Shown here piece by piece: positions 9,789 through 18,065 of a stretch of 64,000 nt of DNA (position 1 is the stretch's first letter; the number at the start of each line of letters is the position of its first letter). A model generated the notes under the pieces. That model had not been told where the DNA came from and made no database searches. It saw only the letters and a program-made list of their open reading frames with translations. The translations under genes were made by a program, and so were the position numbers. The DNA is from Paragorgia papillata (lineage: Eukaryota > Cnidaria > Anthozoa > Scleralcyonacea > Coralliidae), in assembly GCA_035771165.1 (NCBI GenBank), contig JAWNZC010000225.1, positions 685,501 to 749,500 on the forward strand, in the 5' to 3' direction.

Positions 9789-10319
9789 TCTCTTGTATGT
9801 GAGTATGTGGTTAGTTCTTCTTTGTTGAGATAATTTTTCGCTTCCTTTAAAATATTATCCATCTTTCGACTTAAGTGTTTTTATCGTTTGTTATCGTTTT
9901 AATACAGACTAACACACCTTATATGGTAAAAGATAGATTTTTTTCCAAAAAAATCTAGAAGATTCGGTACAAAGGTTGATATTACTTATAACCATATATA
10001 GTGAAAGATATTTTTTGGAAAAAATAAGAAAGAAGTGGGGTTAAAGGTTAATTTATTTTTATAACAAATGACCATATATGGAGTATTTATATTTTAGTAA
10101 AAAGTGAAAAAAATTATTTAATATTTTTTGTTCGACGTAGATTTTGTAAGCGATCAAGAAAAAAAATGAAGTAGCGAAAGCTAGTTATGAAAAGCTTATT
10201 TTGCTTTAATCGAAATGTGATTACGACTCTAAAGACCTAAATGAAGGTAAAGTTTAAATTTTTTGTTTGCTTTTATCGAACGCAAACCATTTTAGTTTAA
10301 TATATTTTTTTTATTTAGT
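9789..10319. promoter_or_regulatory. Intergenic region with CArG-like sites
   Basis: Perfect CC(A/T)6GG sites at 9917-9926 and 10072-10081 and a one-mismatch site at 9992-10001, each followed within about 10 bp by GTAAAAGATA, GTGAAAGATA or a similar sequence. No ORF of note. A GAAG/GTAAAGT donor near 10246 and a T-rich tract ending in TTTAG near 10317 could form a small intron leading into the next gene; unproven. Confidence 0.4.
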
Positions 10320-11137
10320 AGTTGAAAGGAAAAGAATTAGCGAGGAACAAGACCGACAACAAGAGGAAGCCCGTATACGCGAAGAAGAAGAACGAGAACG
10401 AGAACGAGAACGATTAGAGGGAGAAGAACGAGAAAGAAGAAGCGTGAGAAAGAAGAAGCCGATTTGGCATGTGAAGAAGAGGTAATCGGTTTAAATATAG
10501 TAGGAGGAGGAGGAGTAGAATTTTCATTTAATGACATTATGAAAGACTTAGAAATGAGTCCATCACCATCAACATCTTTTTCGCCGTTAATTGAACCACA
10601 ACAGCAACATTTTTACCCTCATCCACAACATCCGCCATCATTTCATCCATCATCGTCTTCGTTATTACCGGAGAATTTTAATTATGTACCCCATAAAATA
10701 ATTAATCCGTTGGGGTCAGATTCCATTTACACGGAATTTAAATTAGATCGTCCAAAAAAAGTAAAAATAGATAGTCCGCCAAAAAAAGGAAATAATATTA
10801 ATTTATTAAGATCGTTATATGAGATGAGCGACGATTTTGAAGAGGAAGAAGAACAACATGTAGAAGAGAAGAAAAAAGAAAAATATTACAATAGAAAGTT
10901 ATTGTTAACAAAAAAACAAGTAAAAACATTAGAATTTCCTATTTATATGAAAACGAATAGTGACATTGTAGTAGCTGCAGAAAATAAGTTTAGAGAGATA
11001 AGACGAAAAAAAAAATAGTTAAACAAAGTAGTATAAAGGAAGCTTTAGTTGATTATGAGTTAATGGAGGCTAGATACAGAAATGATTTGAAGAAAGTAGA
11101 TAAAAAAAAAATAAATAAAAAAAATGAATGTTATTAG
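10320..11137 (+). pseudogene. Charged, low-complexity hypothetical protein (frameshifted)
   Basis: The first block (to 10485) is an Arg/Glu-rich coiled coil. The second (10464-11018) has a glycine patch, a Ser/Pro/Gln/His-rich low-complexity middle, a basic PKKVK-type nuclear-localisation-like motif, an acidic stretch, and a lysine-rich end. A third piece (to 11137) continues in another frame with ALVDYELMEARYRNDLKK. Shifts lie near 10440 and in the A-run at 11010. The composition suggests a nuclear, partly disordered protein. No family recognised. Confidence 0.45.
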
Positions 11138-11525
11138 TACACAACTTAAAGATGAAGGAATTGTATACAAAAATGGATATTTAGAAAAAGAAATTTTGAA
11201 CGCGTCAGCGGTGTCAGAAAGGGTATTAGGTGTTGTACCGTTTACGTTTGACCATTTACAACAAATCTACCGTGAATTTGGTATCTTGAATGAGGGAAGA
11301 ATTATAGCTTTTTATGGTTTTATTTTACTTTGCTCTGGGAAATTAACAGAAGAAGAAATAAAGTTACTTGTGAAAGCGACAGTGGATGATTTAAAAGCTA
11401 CAAATTATTTCGAACGTGAAATTAAAAGAAGAGAGAGAGAAAATATTAAAAAAGATTTTTTATTTGTTACAGTTCTTACGTCTTTAGTAATAGCATCTAC
11501 TTTTTTTTATTTTTTATTTTTTTGA
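11124..11525 (+). CDS. Hypothetical protein with a C-terminal membrane anchor
   Basis: 133 residues, intact. A mainly helical soluble part is followed by an Arg/Glu-rich stretch and a C-terminal hydrophobic segment (FLFVTVLTSLVIASTFFYF), typical of a tail-anchored protein. It overlaps the preceding gene's end and stands 6 bp before the Fic gene, suggesting co-expression. No known family. Confidence 0.55.
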   Translation: MNVISTQLKDEGIVYKNGYLEKEILNASAVSERVLGVVPFTFDHLQQIYREFGILNEGRIIAFYGFILLCSGKLTEEEIKLLVKATVDDLKATNYFEREIKRRERENIKKDFLFVTVLTSLVIASTFFYFLFF

Positions 11526-11531
11526 AAAAAA

Positions 11532-12067
11532 ATGAAAAAAGAAGAATTATCGTTTCATTTAAAAGTTAAAGTATTTGCTCACGATGTTGTTAGAATGGAG
11601 GAGGAGGGTGATCGTTTTTGGTATTCTTGTGGTAAATTGAGTAACGCTATTAATATTTTTTATTCAAAAAAAAGAAAAATGAAAATTAGCGAAATATGTA
11701 TTCTTTTACATAAATATTGTATGAAAAATGATGCTGGTGAATATTCTAAATTTAGAAGAATTGTAGGAAACCATCACCCACCTCTTCCTGAGTATATAGA
11801 TGAATATATGAAATTATTAGATGAGTTTTATATTAATAATTCTTTAACCAAATTGATTATATCACGTGTATATTTTTCATTAGAATATATTCATCCGTTT
11901 TCGGATGGTAATGGACGTATAGGAAAAACTTTATTTGCTATATTAATAATAATTTAGTTTGTAAAATAAAAACATTTGAACAACATAAAAATTTATGTAC
12001 AGAATTAGAATTATTACAAAAGAATATTTTTGTTTTTGGAGACAGAAATTTATATACCTACATTTAA
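11532..12067 (+). CDS. Fic/DOC-domain protein (putative AMP-transferase), frameshifted C-terminus
   Basis: Fic proteins transfer AMP or other nucleotide parts to hydroxyl side chains of target proteins. Here residues 121-132 read HPFSDGNGRIGK, the Fic active-site loop with catalytic His, acidic Asp and GNGR. The last canonical Arg is Lys. The preceding region has the ILLH helix, the AGEYSK flap with FRRIVG, then HHPPLPEYIDEYM, in the order expected for a Fic core. The frame closes at 11957; a shift near 11945 opens about 40 more residues to 12067. No (S/T)xxxE(G/N) inhibitory helix is seen. It lies inside the viral element, so it is probably a captured host-interaction gene. Confidence 0.8.
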
Positions 12068-12129
12068 TAAGCTGAATAATATGTTACAGTAAAAGAAAAA
12101 AAATTAAAAAAAAAAAGCTTGTTTGTTCT

Positions 12130-12594
12130 TTATTTTGTAAACAAATAGTCTTTAAGTTGAATAATAGTTTCTGATGATAAATTTGAAATGCAAGAATTCA
12201 CACAATCCCGAATTTGTTCGTAATATCCCTTTTCGATAAAAATATAACTATCACTATCACGAGTATAAAATTCTATTCTATCCTCATCAAATGTATGATC
12301 GCTGCATTGATGAAAAGTTTGAGGATCTCGTGTGTAAATTATTTTTACTTTTTTTTCATTTTCTATTTCATCATCTACTTCATTAATTTCATAACCGTCT
12401 ATTTCGCGTTTTTTTCCGTTTTGTCGGCAATTTTTATATCTACAGCAAACAGAGTCGCGCGACGATATAGTATCTAAATTGTGATATGTTGCTACATTAG
12501 ATGAATTATTTTGTAAAAAAAATAAACTTTTTAAAATCTTCTTGAAATTGTTTAATAGTTTCTGTTGATAAATTTGCAATGTGTCGATTAACAC
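12130..12594 (-). CDS. C-terminal tandem duplicate of the CRxKNCRQ-family protein
   Basis: Residues from about 50 on match the C-terminal part of the adjacent upstream gene: CRYKNCRQNG, a GYEINEV block, KIIYTRDP with FHQCSDH, and an end with NLSSETIIQL. The first about 50 residues are read out of frame through the end of the neighbour. It is therefore a partial tandem duplication rather than a full gene. Function unknown; Cys/His content suggests metal binding. Confidence 0.6.
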   Translation of the reverse strand: MLIDTLQIYQQKLLNNFKKILKSLFFLQNNSSNVATYHNLDTISSRDSVCCRYKNCRQNGKKREIDGYEINEVDDEIENEKKVKIIYTRDPQTFHQCSDHTFDEDRIEFYTRDSDSYIFIEKGYYEQIRDCVNSCISNLSSETIIQLKDYLFTK

Positions 12595-13812
12595 CTTCGT
12601 AAAGTTGAATGAAATTACATTTTCTGATCGAAAATTTTACCTGTTCATCATTAGTGAAAAAATCGGAAAAGTCATCATCGTCAACATTTTCATTATGATT
12701 CGAGCAATGATGAAAAATTCGGGGTTCTCGTGTGTAAATTATTTTTAGTTTTTTTTCGTTTCTATTTCATCGTCAGATAGTCCATTAATTTCGTACATTT
12801 CATACCCAAAATCTGTTTCAGGACTTGTACCATTTTGTCGACAATTTTTATATCTACAGTTGAGTTTAATATCCTCATTATTCGGTAGTTGTAAAGCTTG
12901 AACATGATGAATCATATAACGACAATCGTACGTAAATTTTCGGTTTCGTAGCAACGTTCCGGTGGGGTTGTGAGCTTCACAGTAGCATAAAAAACATAAT
13001 ACGATACTGTATATTTCTTCAATATCACATTCTAGATCGAAACATGTAACGGTTTGATAAAAAAGATTTGGAGCTATGGAAAATAGAAAAAAACAAACTT
13101 TTAATTCATTTGGACGTGAAATAAATTTTGATAATAATGAATAAACGTTGAAAATTTTTTCATCTAAGCAATCCCCTTTATATAAACATGTTGAAAAGGG
13201 TGTACACATTGTTTGGGTTTTTGTTAGTGTTTTACACACAAGAACATTATACCAATTTTGTGGAATTTTTTCGTTTTTTAAATTTTCAAATTTACATGTA
13301 AGCATTTGAAAATAATATTCAGTAATTAACGATTTTTTTGGAAAAAAAGAATAAAGGAATCTATTATCATGGAATAGTATGAATTCAGCTAAATATCTAT
13401 CGAATCTTACAGCCCATCTACCATCATTATTGTTTAAAAAAAAAGTCATATCAGGTAGTAAAAAGTAATGTATACCGTTCGATATAGTCACATAAGGTGA
13501 AAATTCTTTTTCAACTTTATACGTGTTATTTGGACATCCGTTGAATAACCAGAACGCGTATGTTTTTCGTTCTTCTTCATATGATTCTGTATCCGGTTCA
13601 TATCTTTGAATTAATTTTATAAACCCTCCAGAATATACTTGTAAAAGTCCCAGACACCAGTAAATAAATCCAAAATCACGGTGACGAAAATTACGAAATG
13701 CAGGTATCATTGTGAAAATCCATTTCCAATTAACATTAGTTGCTTGTATTTCTTCTTCTGTTTTTACTTTTTTACATATATTATCATCATTATTATATTT
13801 CCTTTTATTCAT
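12506..13812 (-). pseudogene. CRxKNCRQ-family protein, full-length left copy (one frameshift)
   Basis: Open from the ATG at 13812 to 12745; an A-run shift near 12760 moves the C-terminal tail (KIIYTREP, FHHCSNH, NLSTETIKQF) into another frame ending at 12506. The N-terminus is basic (KRKYNNDDNICKKVK). Later come GFIYWCLGLLQVY, a hydrophobic CFFLFSIAPNLFYQ, CEAHNPTGTL and CRYKNCRQNG. These are shared with the gene at 37096-38109, defining an element-specific family of about 430 residues. No known domain recognised. Confidence 0.65.
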
Positions 13813-13850
13813 GAAGATAATAAATTGATTAGAAGAAAATTACATGTTCT

Positions 13851-13881
13851 ATATATATAAAAAAGCTTACTCCTAATATGG
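13851..13881. promoter_or_regulatory. Divergent promoter: TATA box and CArG-box match
   Basis: ATATATATAA (13851-13860) and a perfect CC(A/T)6GG site (13872-13881) lie in the 145-bp gap between genes diverging at 13812 (minus) and 13958 (plus). Confidence 0.4.
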
Positions 13882-13957
13882 GTAAAGGGAAAAAAATAAT
13901 TTTTTTTTATTATAAAACTGGGTTGAAAAAATGAGGTAAGGTTAAAAAAAAAAGATC

Positions 13958-14353
13958 ATGAACTCTCAAAAGAAGTTGCTCTTTTCTTGTTTTGGAGAAT
14001 ACGTTGAGCACGATTCCATCAAAGAGTGTTTTTGTACAGAAATATTAAGAACAGTTTATCTTGAAGTGATTAGTGAGAAGATAGAACAAATATGGACAGA
14101 GAGATGCGGATGTTGTATTGCATATAAGCTGAAGGTTGAGTTCTTTCTTTCTATCGCGTTAGAAGATTTAAAGACTAACAATGAGGAAGTTTGTAAACGG
14201 TTTAATGATGATTATATAAAATACAAAGATGAATATGTGGTGGATTACCAAAAAGAATACGAAGAGATGCAGAAGAAAATGAATTGTACATTTCACAAAA
14301 AAATAATTTGTGACGAGATTTATGAATATTTTAAACAAATATTATTATTATAG
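13958..14353 (+). CDS. Hypothetical Cys-rich helical protein
   Basis: 131 residues, intact, beginning MNSQKKLLFSCFGEYVEHD. It contains CFC and CGCC clusters in the first half and a charged helical second half. The end overlaps the convergent gene by a few bases. No family recognised. Confidence 0.5.
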   Translation: MNSQKKLLFSCFGEYVEHDSIKECFCTEILRTVYLEVISEKIEQIWTERCGCCIAYKLKVEFFLSIALEDLKTNNEEVCKRFNDDYIKYKDEYVVDYQKEYEEMQKKMNCTFHKKIICDEIYEYFKQILLL

Positions 14354-14848
14354 TACTAGTGAAAGACAATCCTCCCAACTAACGAGGTACTTATCGAGAA
14401 AATGTACTTTCATTAATATCGGTCTGCAATGTACAATTTTTGCTAATTTGTCGATTACATGTTTTATCATAATTACGCTTGTTATTATACTGTTATCTAA
14501 TGTTTCTTTTAAGCTGTATTGAAGTCTTTGTTTTCTGAAAATATTAATTGCTTCTGTTAATACTTTTAAAATGTTGTATATTTCTTTTTTTTCATCATCA
14601 TTATCACCAGTAATTTGCGAATGTAATTTTCCAAGACGCCCCTCTATAGTTGCCGCGCGATGTATGATACGAATGAGATGGTAATACCAGCATTTTTGAT
14701 ATTTTTTTATGTCGTCGTCGTCTTTTTTATATATTTCAACCAATCGTTCTTGAACTAACATAGTATCTCTTAGTTCTTCTACATATCCTCGTAGTAATTC
14801 ATGACTATTCTTTTTTGAATCCATATGAAATCCTACCATTGTTTCCAT
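14348..14848 (-). CDS. Hypothetical coiled-coil protein
   Basis: 166 residues, intact; predicted mainly helical, with an acidic KKDDDDIKKY segment. Convergent with the preceding gene. There is a faint resemblance in style to the gene at 39892-40260, but I cannot align them convincingly. Function unknown. Confidence 0.5.
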   Translation of the reverse strand: METMVGFHMDSKKNSHELLRGYVEELRDTMLVQERLVEIYKKDDDDIKKYQKCWYYHLIRIIHRAATIEGRLGKLHSQITGDNDDEKKEIYNILKVLTEAINIFRKQRLQYSLKETLDNSIITSVIMIKHVIDKLAKIVHCRPILMKVHFLDKYLVSWEDCLSLVL

Positions 14849-14966
14849 TTTTTTTCTGTAATCAGGGTAAAGGTAAGTTTGTTTTTTTTTTCTTATATAG
14901 ACTTTTTTTAGGATAAAAAAAAGTATAAAATAAAACTTTCTTAAAAACTTTATTTTAGTTGACGAT

Positions 14967-15607
14967 ATGTATTCTGTGTATAACAGTCAGTTTAATCAAA
15001 TCTATGATCATGAAGATTTATTTAATGAAAAAGGGATAAAAATTTTGAAAAATGTAACACACATTATGAATTGTGAATGTTATCAAATTAATGGAAAACG
15101 TTATTATCGTGAAGTTTCTATTTTTAATATGAAGACAAAAAGACATGATTTAATTCATTGTTTTGCCGAGGATCTTTTTGGCGATAATCCGTATTGGTAT
15201 TTGGATGAAAGAAATAAAGCTTGCGTGAGAAGACAATTTTCAATTCATGGATTAAAATTATACAATTATAGAAAAAACAAATATTACCTTAGTCAATTAG
15301 AATTTTTTACATATTTTAAAGAAAAAATGGAAAAAACGGACGATGTTTTAATTGGTTATAAAGGGGGGATATTGAATCTAATTTATGTAAAGAATTTTGT
15401 ATTCCAGCTATAAATTTAGAACATTTTAATGTAGAAAAATACGAGAAATTATTATCGTATTTTAATAAGTCTATGAAGAGATGTAAAGAGCATGTAAAAC
15501 CCCATTGTCATTGTGCTTTCTATGAGGTTCTTCTTTTTGCAGCGAGAATTTATGAAAAAATTTGTAAGATTCCTGAACACGATAAAATTTTGAATATTTA
15601 TGGTTGA
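14967..15607 (+). pseudogene. Conserved hypothetical protein, possible nuclease-like fold (one frameshift)
   Basis: The first frame (to 15413) has CECYQINGKRYYREVSIF and VRRQFSIHGLKLYNYRK and reaches a GYKGG motif. The second part (about 15370-15607) continues in another frame with CIPAINLEHF and a Cys/His cluster (HVKPHCHCAFYEV). GYKGG followed by an acidic helix and NLE is a pattern I associate with uncharacterised proteins encoded by invertebrate mobile elements, possibly with an RNase H-like exonuclease fold. That link is tentative. Confidence 0.45.
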
Positions 15608-15950
15608 AAAGAAAATTATTTTTAAAAAATATCGTTTTTTTCATATGGGTTTAGAAAAAGCGAATTATATTCCAAAAGAAATAAATGGGTCTTATAATTT
15701 TGTTGAACATTTGTGGAAAAGAGGTGTTATTAGACAAGAGATTGTTGGATTAAAGGGTGCGATTTTGATGCATAATCCTTATTTTGCTGATCTGGCACCG
15801 AGCTTTTCAGATGCTTCTTTAACAATAGATTTTGAAGACGAATTGAAGAAGAAAAAAATTATTCATAGTGTTAAAATTGATATTGAAAAAAATTGTAAAG
15901 CTTTGTACGAATACGCTATAACTTTTTCTGTAATACAAGTAAAAAAATAA
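15600..15950 (+). CDS. Hypothetical protein
   Basis: 116 residues, overlapping the previous stop. No motif recognised; it may have been part of a longer gene with the ORF at 16002-16307, which lies in another frame after a 50-bp gap. Confidence 0.4.
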   Translation: MVEKKIIFKKYRFFHMGLEKANYIPKEINGSYNFVEHLWKRGVIRQEIVGLKGAILMHNPYFADLAPSFSDASLTIDFEDELKKKKIIHSVKIDIEKNCKALYEYAITFSVIQVKK

Positions 15951-16001
15951 ATTTTTGAGCATCATTTAATGTAAGACCCAAATTCTTTACCAACTGCTTT
16001 T

Positions 16002-16307
16002 ATGGGCTCATATGTTGCACAACCTGGTATAAGGAGTGAAGGACAAATAATAAGATTCAATGAAATAAAACCAGCAGCTCCAGACATATTCGCCATAAAA
16101 CAGACTACTTCAACGATGTTTTCAAAATCGATCGAATTTACTGATTTAAACTGTAAATTACAAGATGATGAAGATCTTGCATTGGTTCAATCTGTTTTAT
16201 TGGATGATGGTTTTTATAAAATTAAGAATAATGTAAAATATGGTGAAAGTCTGAAACCCTATGTAGATTATGATATTTGTATAGTTTATTCTGATGAATA
16301 CATGTAA
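16002..16307 (+). CDS. Hypothetical protein
   Basis: 101 residues with an acidic middle (LQDDEDLALV). No family recognised. Same strand and spacing as the preceding ORFs. Confidence 0.4.
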   Translation: MGSYVAQPGIRSEGQIIRFNEIKPAAPDIFAIKQTTSTMFSKSIEFTDLNCKLQDDEDLALVQSVLLDDGFYKIKNNVKYGESLKPYVDYDICIVYSDEYM

Positions 16308-16486
16308 AAAAAAAAAAATTAAAAAATAAATAATAATTTTTTTTTAAGTGTTTTTTTTATTATAAATTAATTAATTAATTAATATACAAAATATTTTTCA
16401 GGATAATTTCTATAATTTACAATTCTCCCTCCAGTTTGATTTTTTTTAAATATATATTTTTTTACATTAATTAATTTTTTTTTAAT
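16308..16486. other. Very AT-rich intergenic spacer between convergent genes
   Basis: Runs of A and T with TTAATTAATTAATTAA. Likely contains transcription ends for both strands; no clear single poly(A) signal assigned. Confidence 0.35.
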
Positions 16487-17229
16487 TTAATTTTTTGTTT
16501 TTACAAAATCACGTAATATAGGAGAACTAAAAAATTGTTTTGATTTTTTTCCTCCTTTTTGACGTCGTCCTCTTTGTCTTTTACCTCCTTTAAAAGTTCC
16601 AACTCTTTGACGTCTTTTATTTACCTTTTTTTTTTTATCCGAAGTATCCCCTTGGCCAGTATTCAGTACCGTAATTAACTAAGATTTCGCGATGTGGTTT
16701 TATACTTTTAGTAGCACGTAATTTAAAATGGGGTGTCCGTCGTGTTTTTTCGATAAAATCAGAATTATTTCTAAATCTTGATCCTTTTGCGTCATTAGCG
16801 TAACGTGGGGGTCCATCAGTTGTTTTAAAAGCATCGACACAATCGTGAACCCCGTCACATATCGAGTATTGCGCGATTGTTCTTTTACCGTATTTTCTAT
16901 CCAATTCTTTCATATTTGTTTGATGCCCTGAATACAACCCGATATCTTCGTTACGTTTGAAGGATTTTTTCCAACTATATAATCCTTCGCCAGCGTTTCT
17001 AATTCCTGATTTTTTAATACGTAAGTTATCCTCTTTTGCTAAATGTATCCAACATTCACGTGTATGACATCTTACGACATCTTTTACGACATCTTGCTTT
17101 TTTTAATGTTTTACTTTTACATTGAAGAGATTCACGAACGCTTTGTGAAATTGTAGACATTCTTCTTCCACCTCGATTATAGCCTCCTCTATATTTTTCT
17201 CTGTTTTTTAAATTTTTTGTTTTCACCAT
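16487..17229 (-). pseudogene. SET-domain protein (putative lysine methyltransferase) with basic tails, frameshifted
   Basis: SET enzymes methylate lysines using S-adenosylmethionine. The longest frame (16635-16937) carries YANDAKGSRFRNNSDF (the N-H-S-like pocket region), then LRATKSIKPHREILVNYGTE, the conserved acidic/E-I-L-V-x-Y-G end with EYW. Upstream in another frame is the SET N-terminal GIRNAGEGLYS-type motif. Before it sits a basic leader from the ATG at 17229. A third frame adds a very basic tail containing RGRRQKGGKKSK to the stop at 16487. Shifts lie near 17070, 16940 and in the GGGG near 16650. Viral SET proteins are known in chloroviruses; a role on viral or host chromatin is inferred. 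Confidence 0.65.
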
Positions 17230-17248
17230 TTTTTTTTATTTTATTTTT

Positions 17249-17560
17249 TTAATGTATTGTTCTTATACCCATATATTTCTTATTTTTTTCGTTTTTTTTA
17301 ATAAAATTTAATAAACATGTTATTTTGTATAAAATATCAGTGGAAATATGTCTAATTTTCTTTTGCATGTCTTTAAATCTTTCATTTAATTCAAAATATG
17401 TTATAAATAATATTTGATCTTCTTTTTCAAATTCTCGTAGAGCATCGCTTAGAATAAAAGAAGAAAACAAAATATCTTTGTCATTATCTTCAATTTCGTA
17501 GCCGATGTAAGTTTCATTTTTAAAATTTTTTAAATAAATTTCTATATAAACAGTAGCCAT
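17249..17560 (-). CDS. Hypothetical protein
   Basis: 103 residues, intact, just upstream of the SET gene and on the same strand. No recognisable motif. Confidence 0.45.
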   Translation of the reverse strand: MATVYIEIYLKNFKNETYIGYEIEDNDKDILFSSFILSDALREFEKEDQILFITYFELNERFKDMQKKIRHISTDILYKITCLLNFIKKNEKNKKYMGIRTIH

Positions 17561-17681
17561 ATTTTATTTTATTTTATTTAAAAAAAAAAAATAAAATTAG
17601 AGGTTAATTTAGTTTGAAACTTACCTAATGACTAATTTATTTATTTTTTGTTTTGTCTTTTTTTCTTTTTTTTTTAAAAAA

Positions 17682-17790
17682 ATGGGGAGTTTTTTTGCAA
17701 AAGATAAACCTTTTTTAACATTTACATGTATAACTGTACAAGATTCGGATAATATAGTTATTGACCGTGTCGGTGGTGATGATAGAAGAA
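17682..17790 (+). pseudogene. 5' end of a gene running into the GAA repeat
   Basis: From the ATG at 17682 the frame encodes MGSFFAKDKPFLTFT and later DNIVIDRVGGDD, then enters the giant GAA/AAG repeat and stays open to 20438 as poly-Glu/Arg/Lys. The 34-residue head looks genuine. The repeat part is probably an expansion within a once short acidic or basic stretch. Confidence 0.4.
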
Positions 17791-18031
17791 GAAGAAGAAG
17801 AAGAAGAAGAAGAAGAAGAAGAAGAAGAAGAAGAAGAAGAAGAAGAAGAAGAAGAAAGAAGAAGAAGAAGAAGAAGAAGAAGAAGAAGAAGAAAGATGAA
17901 GAAGAAGAAGAAGAAGAAGAAGAAGAAGAAGAAGAAGAAGAAGAAGAAGAAGAAGAAGAAGAAGAAGAAGAAGAAGAAGAAGAAGAAGAGAAGAAGAAGA
18001 AGAAGAAGAAGAAGAAGAAGAAGAAAAGAAG

Positions 18032-18065
<34 letters not shown>

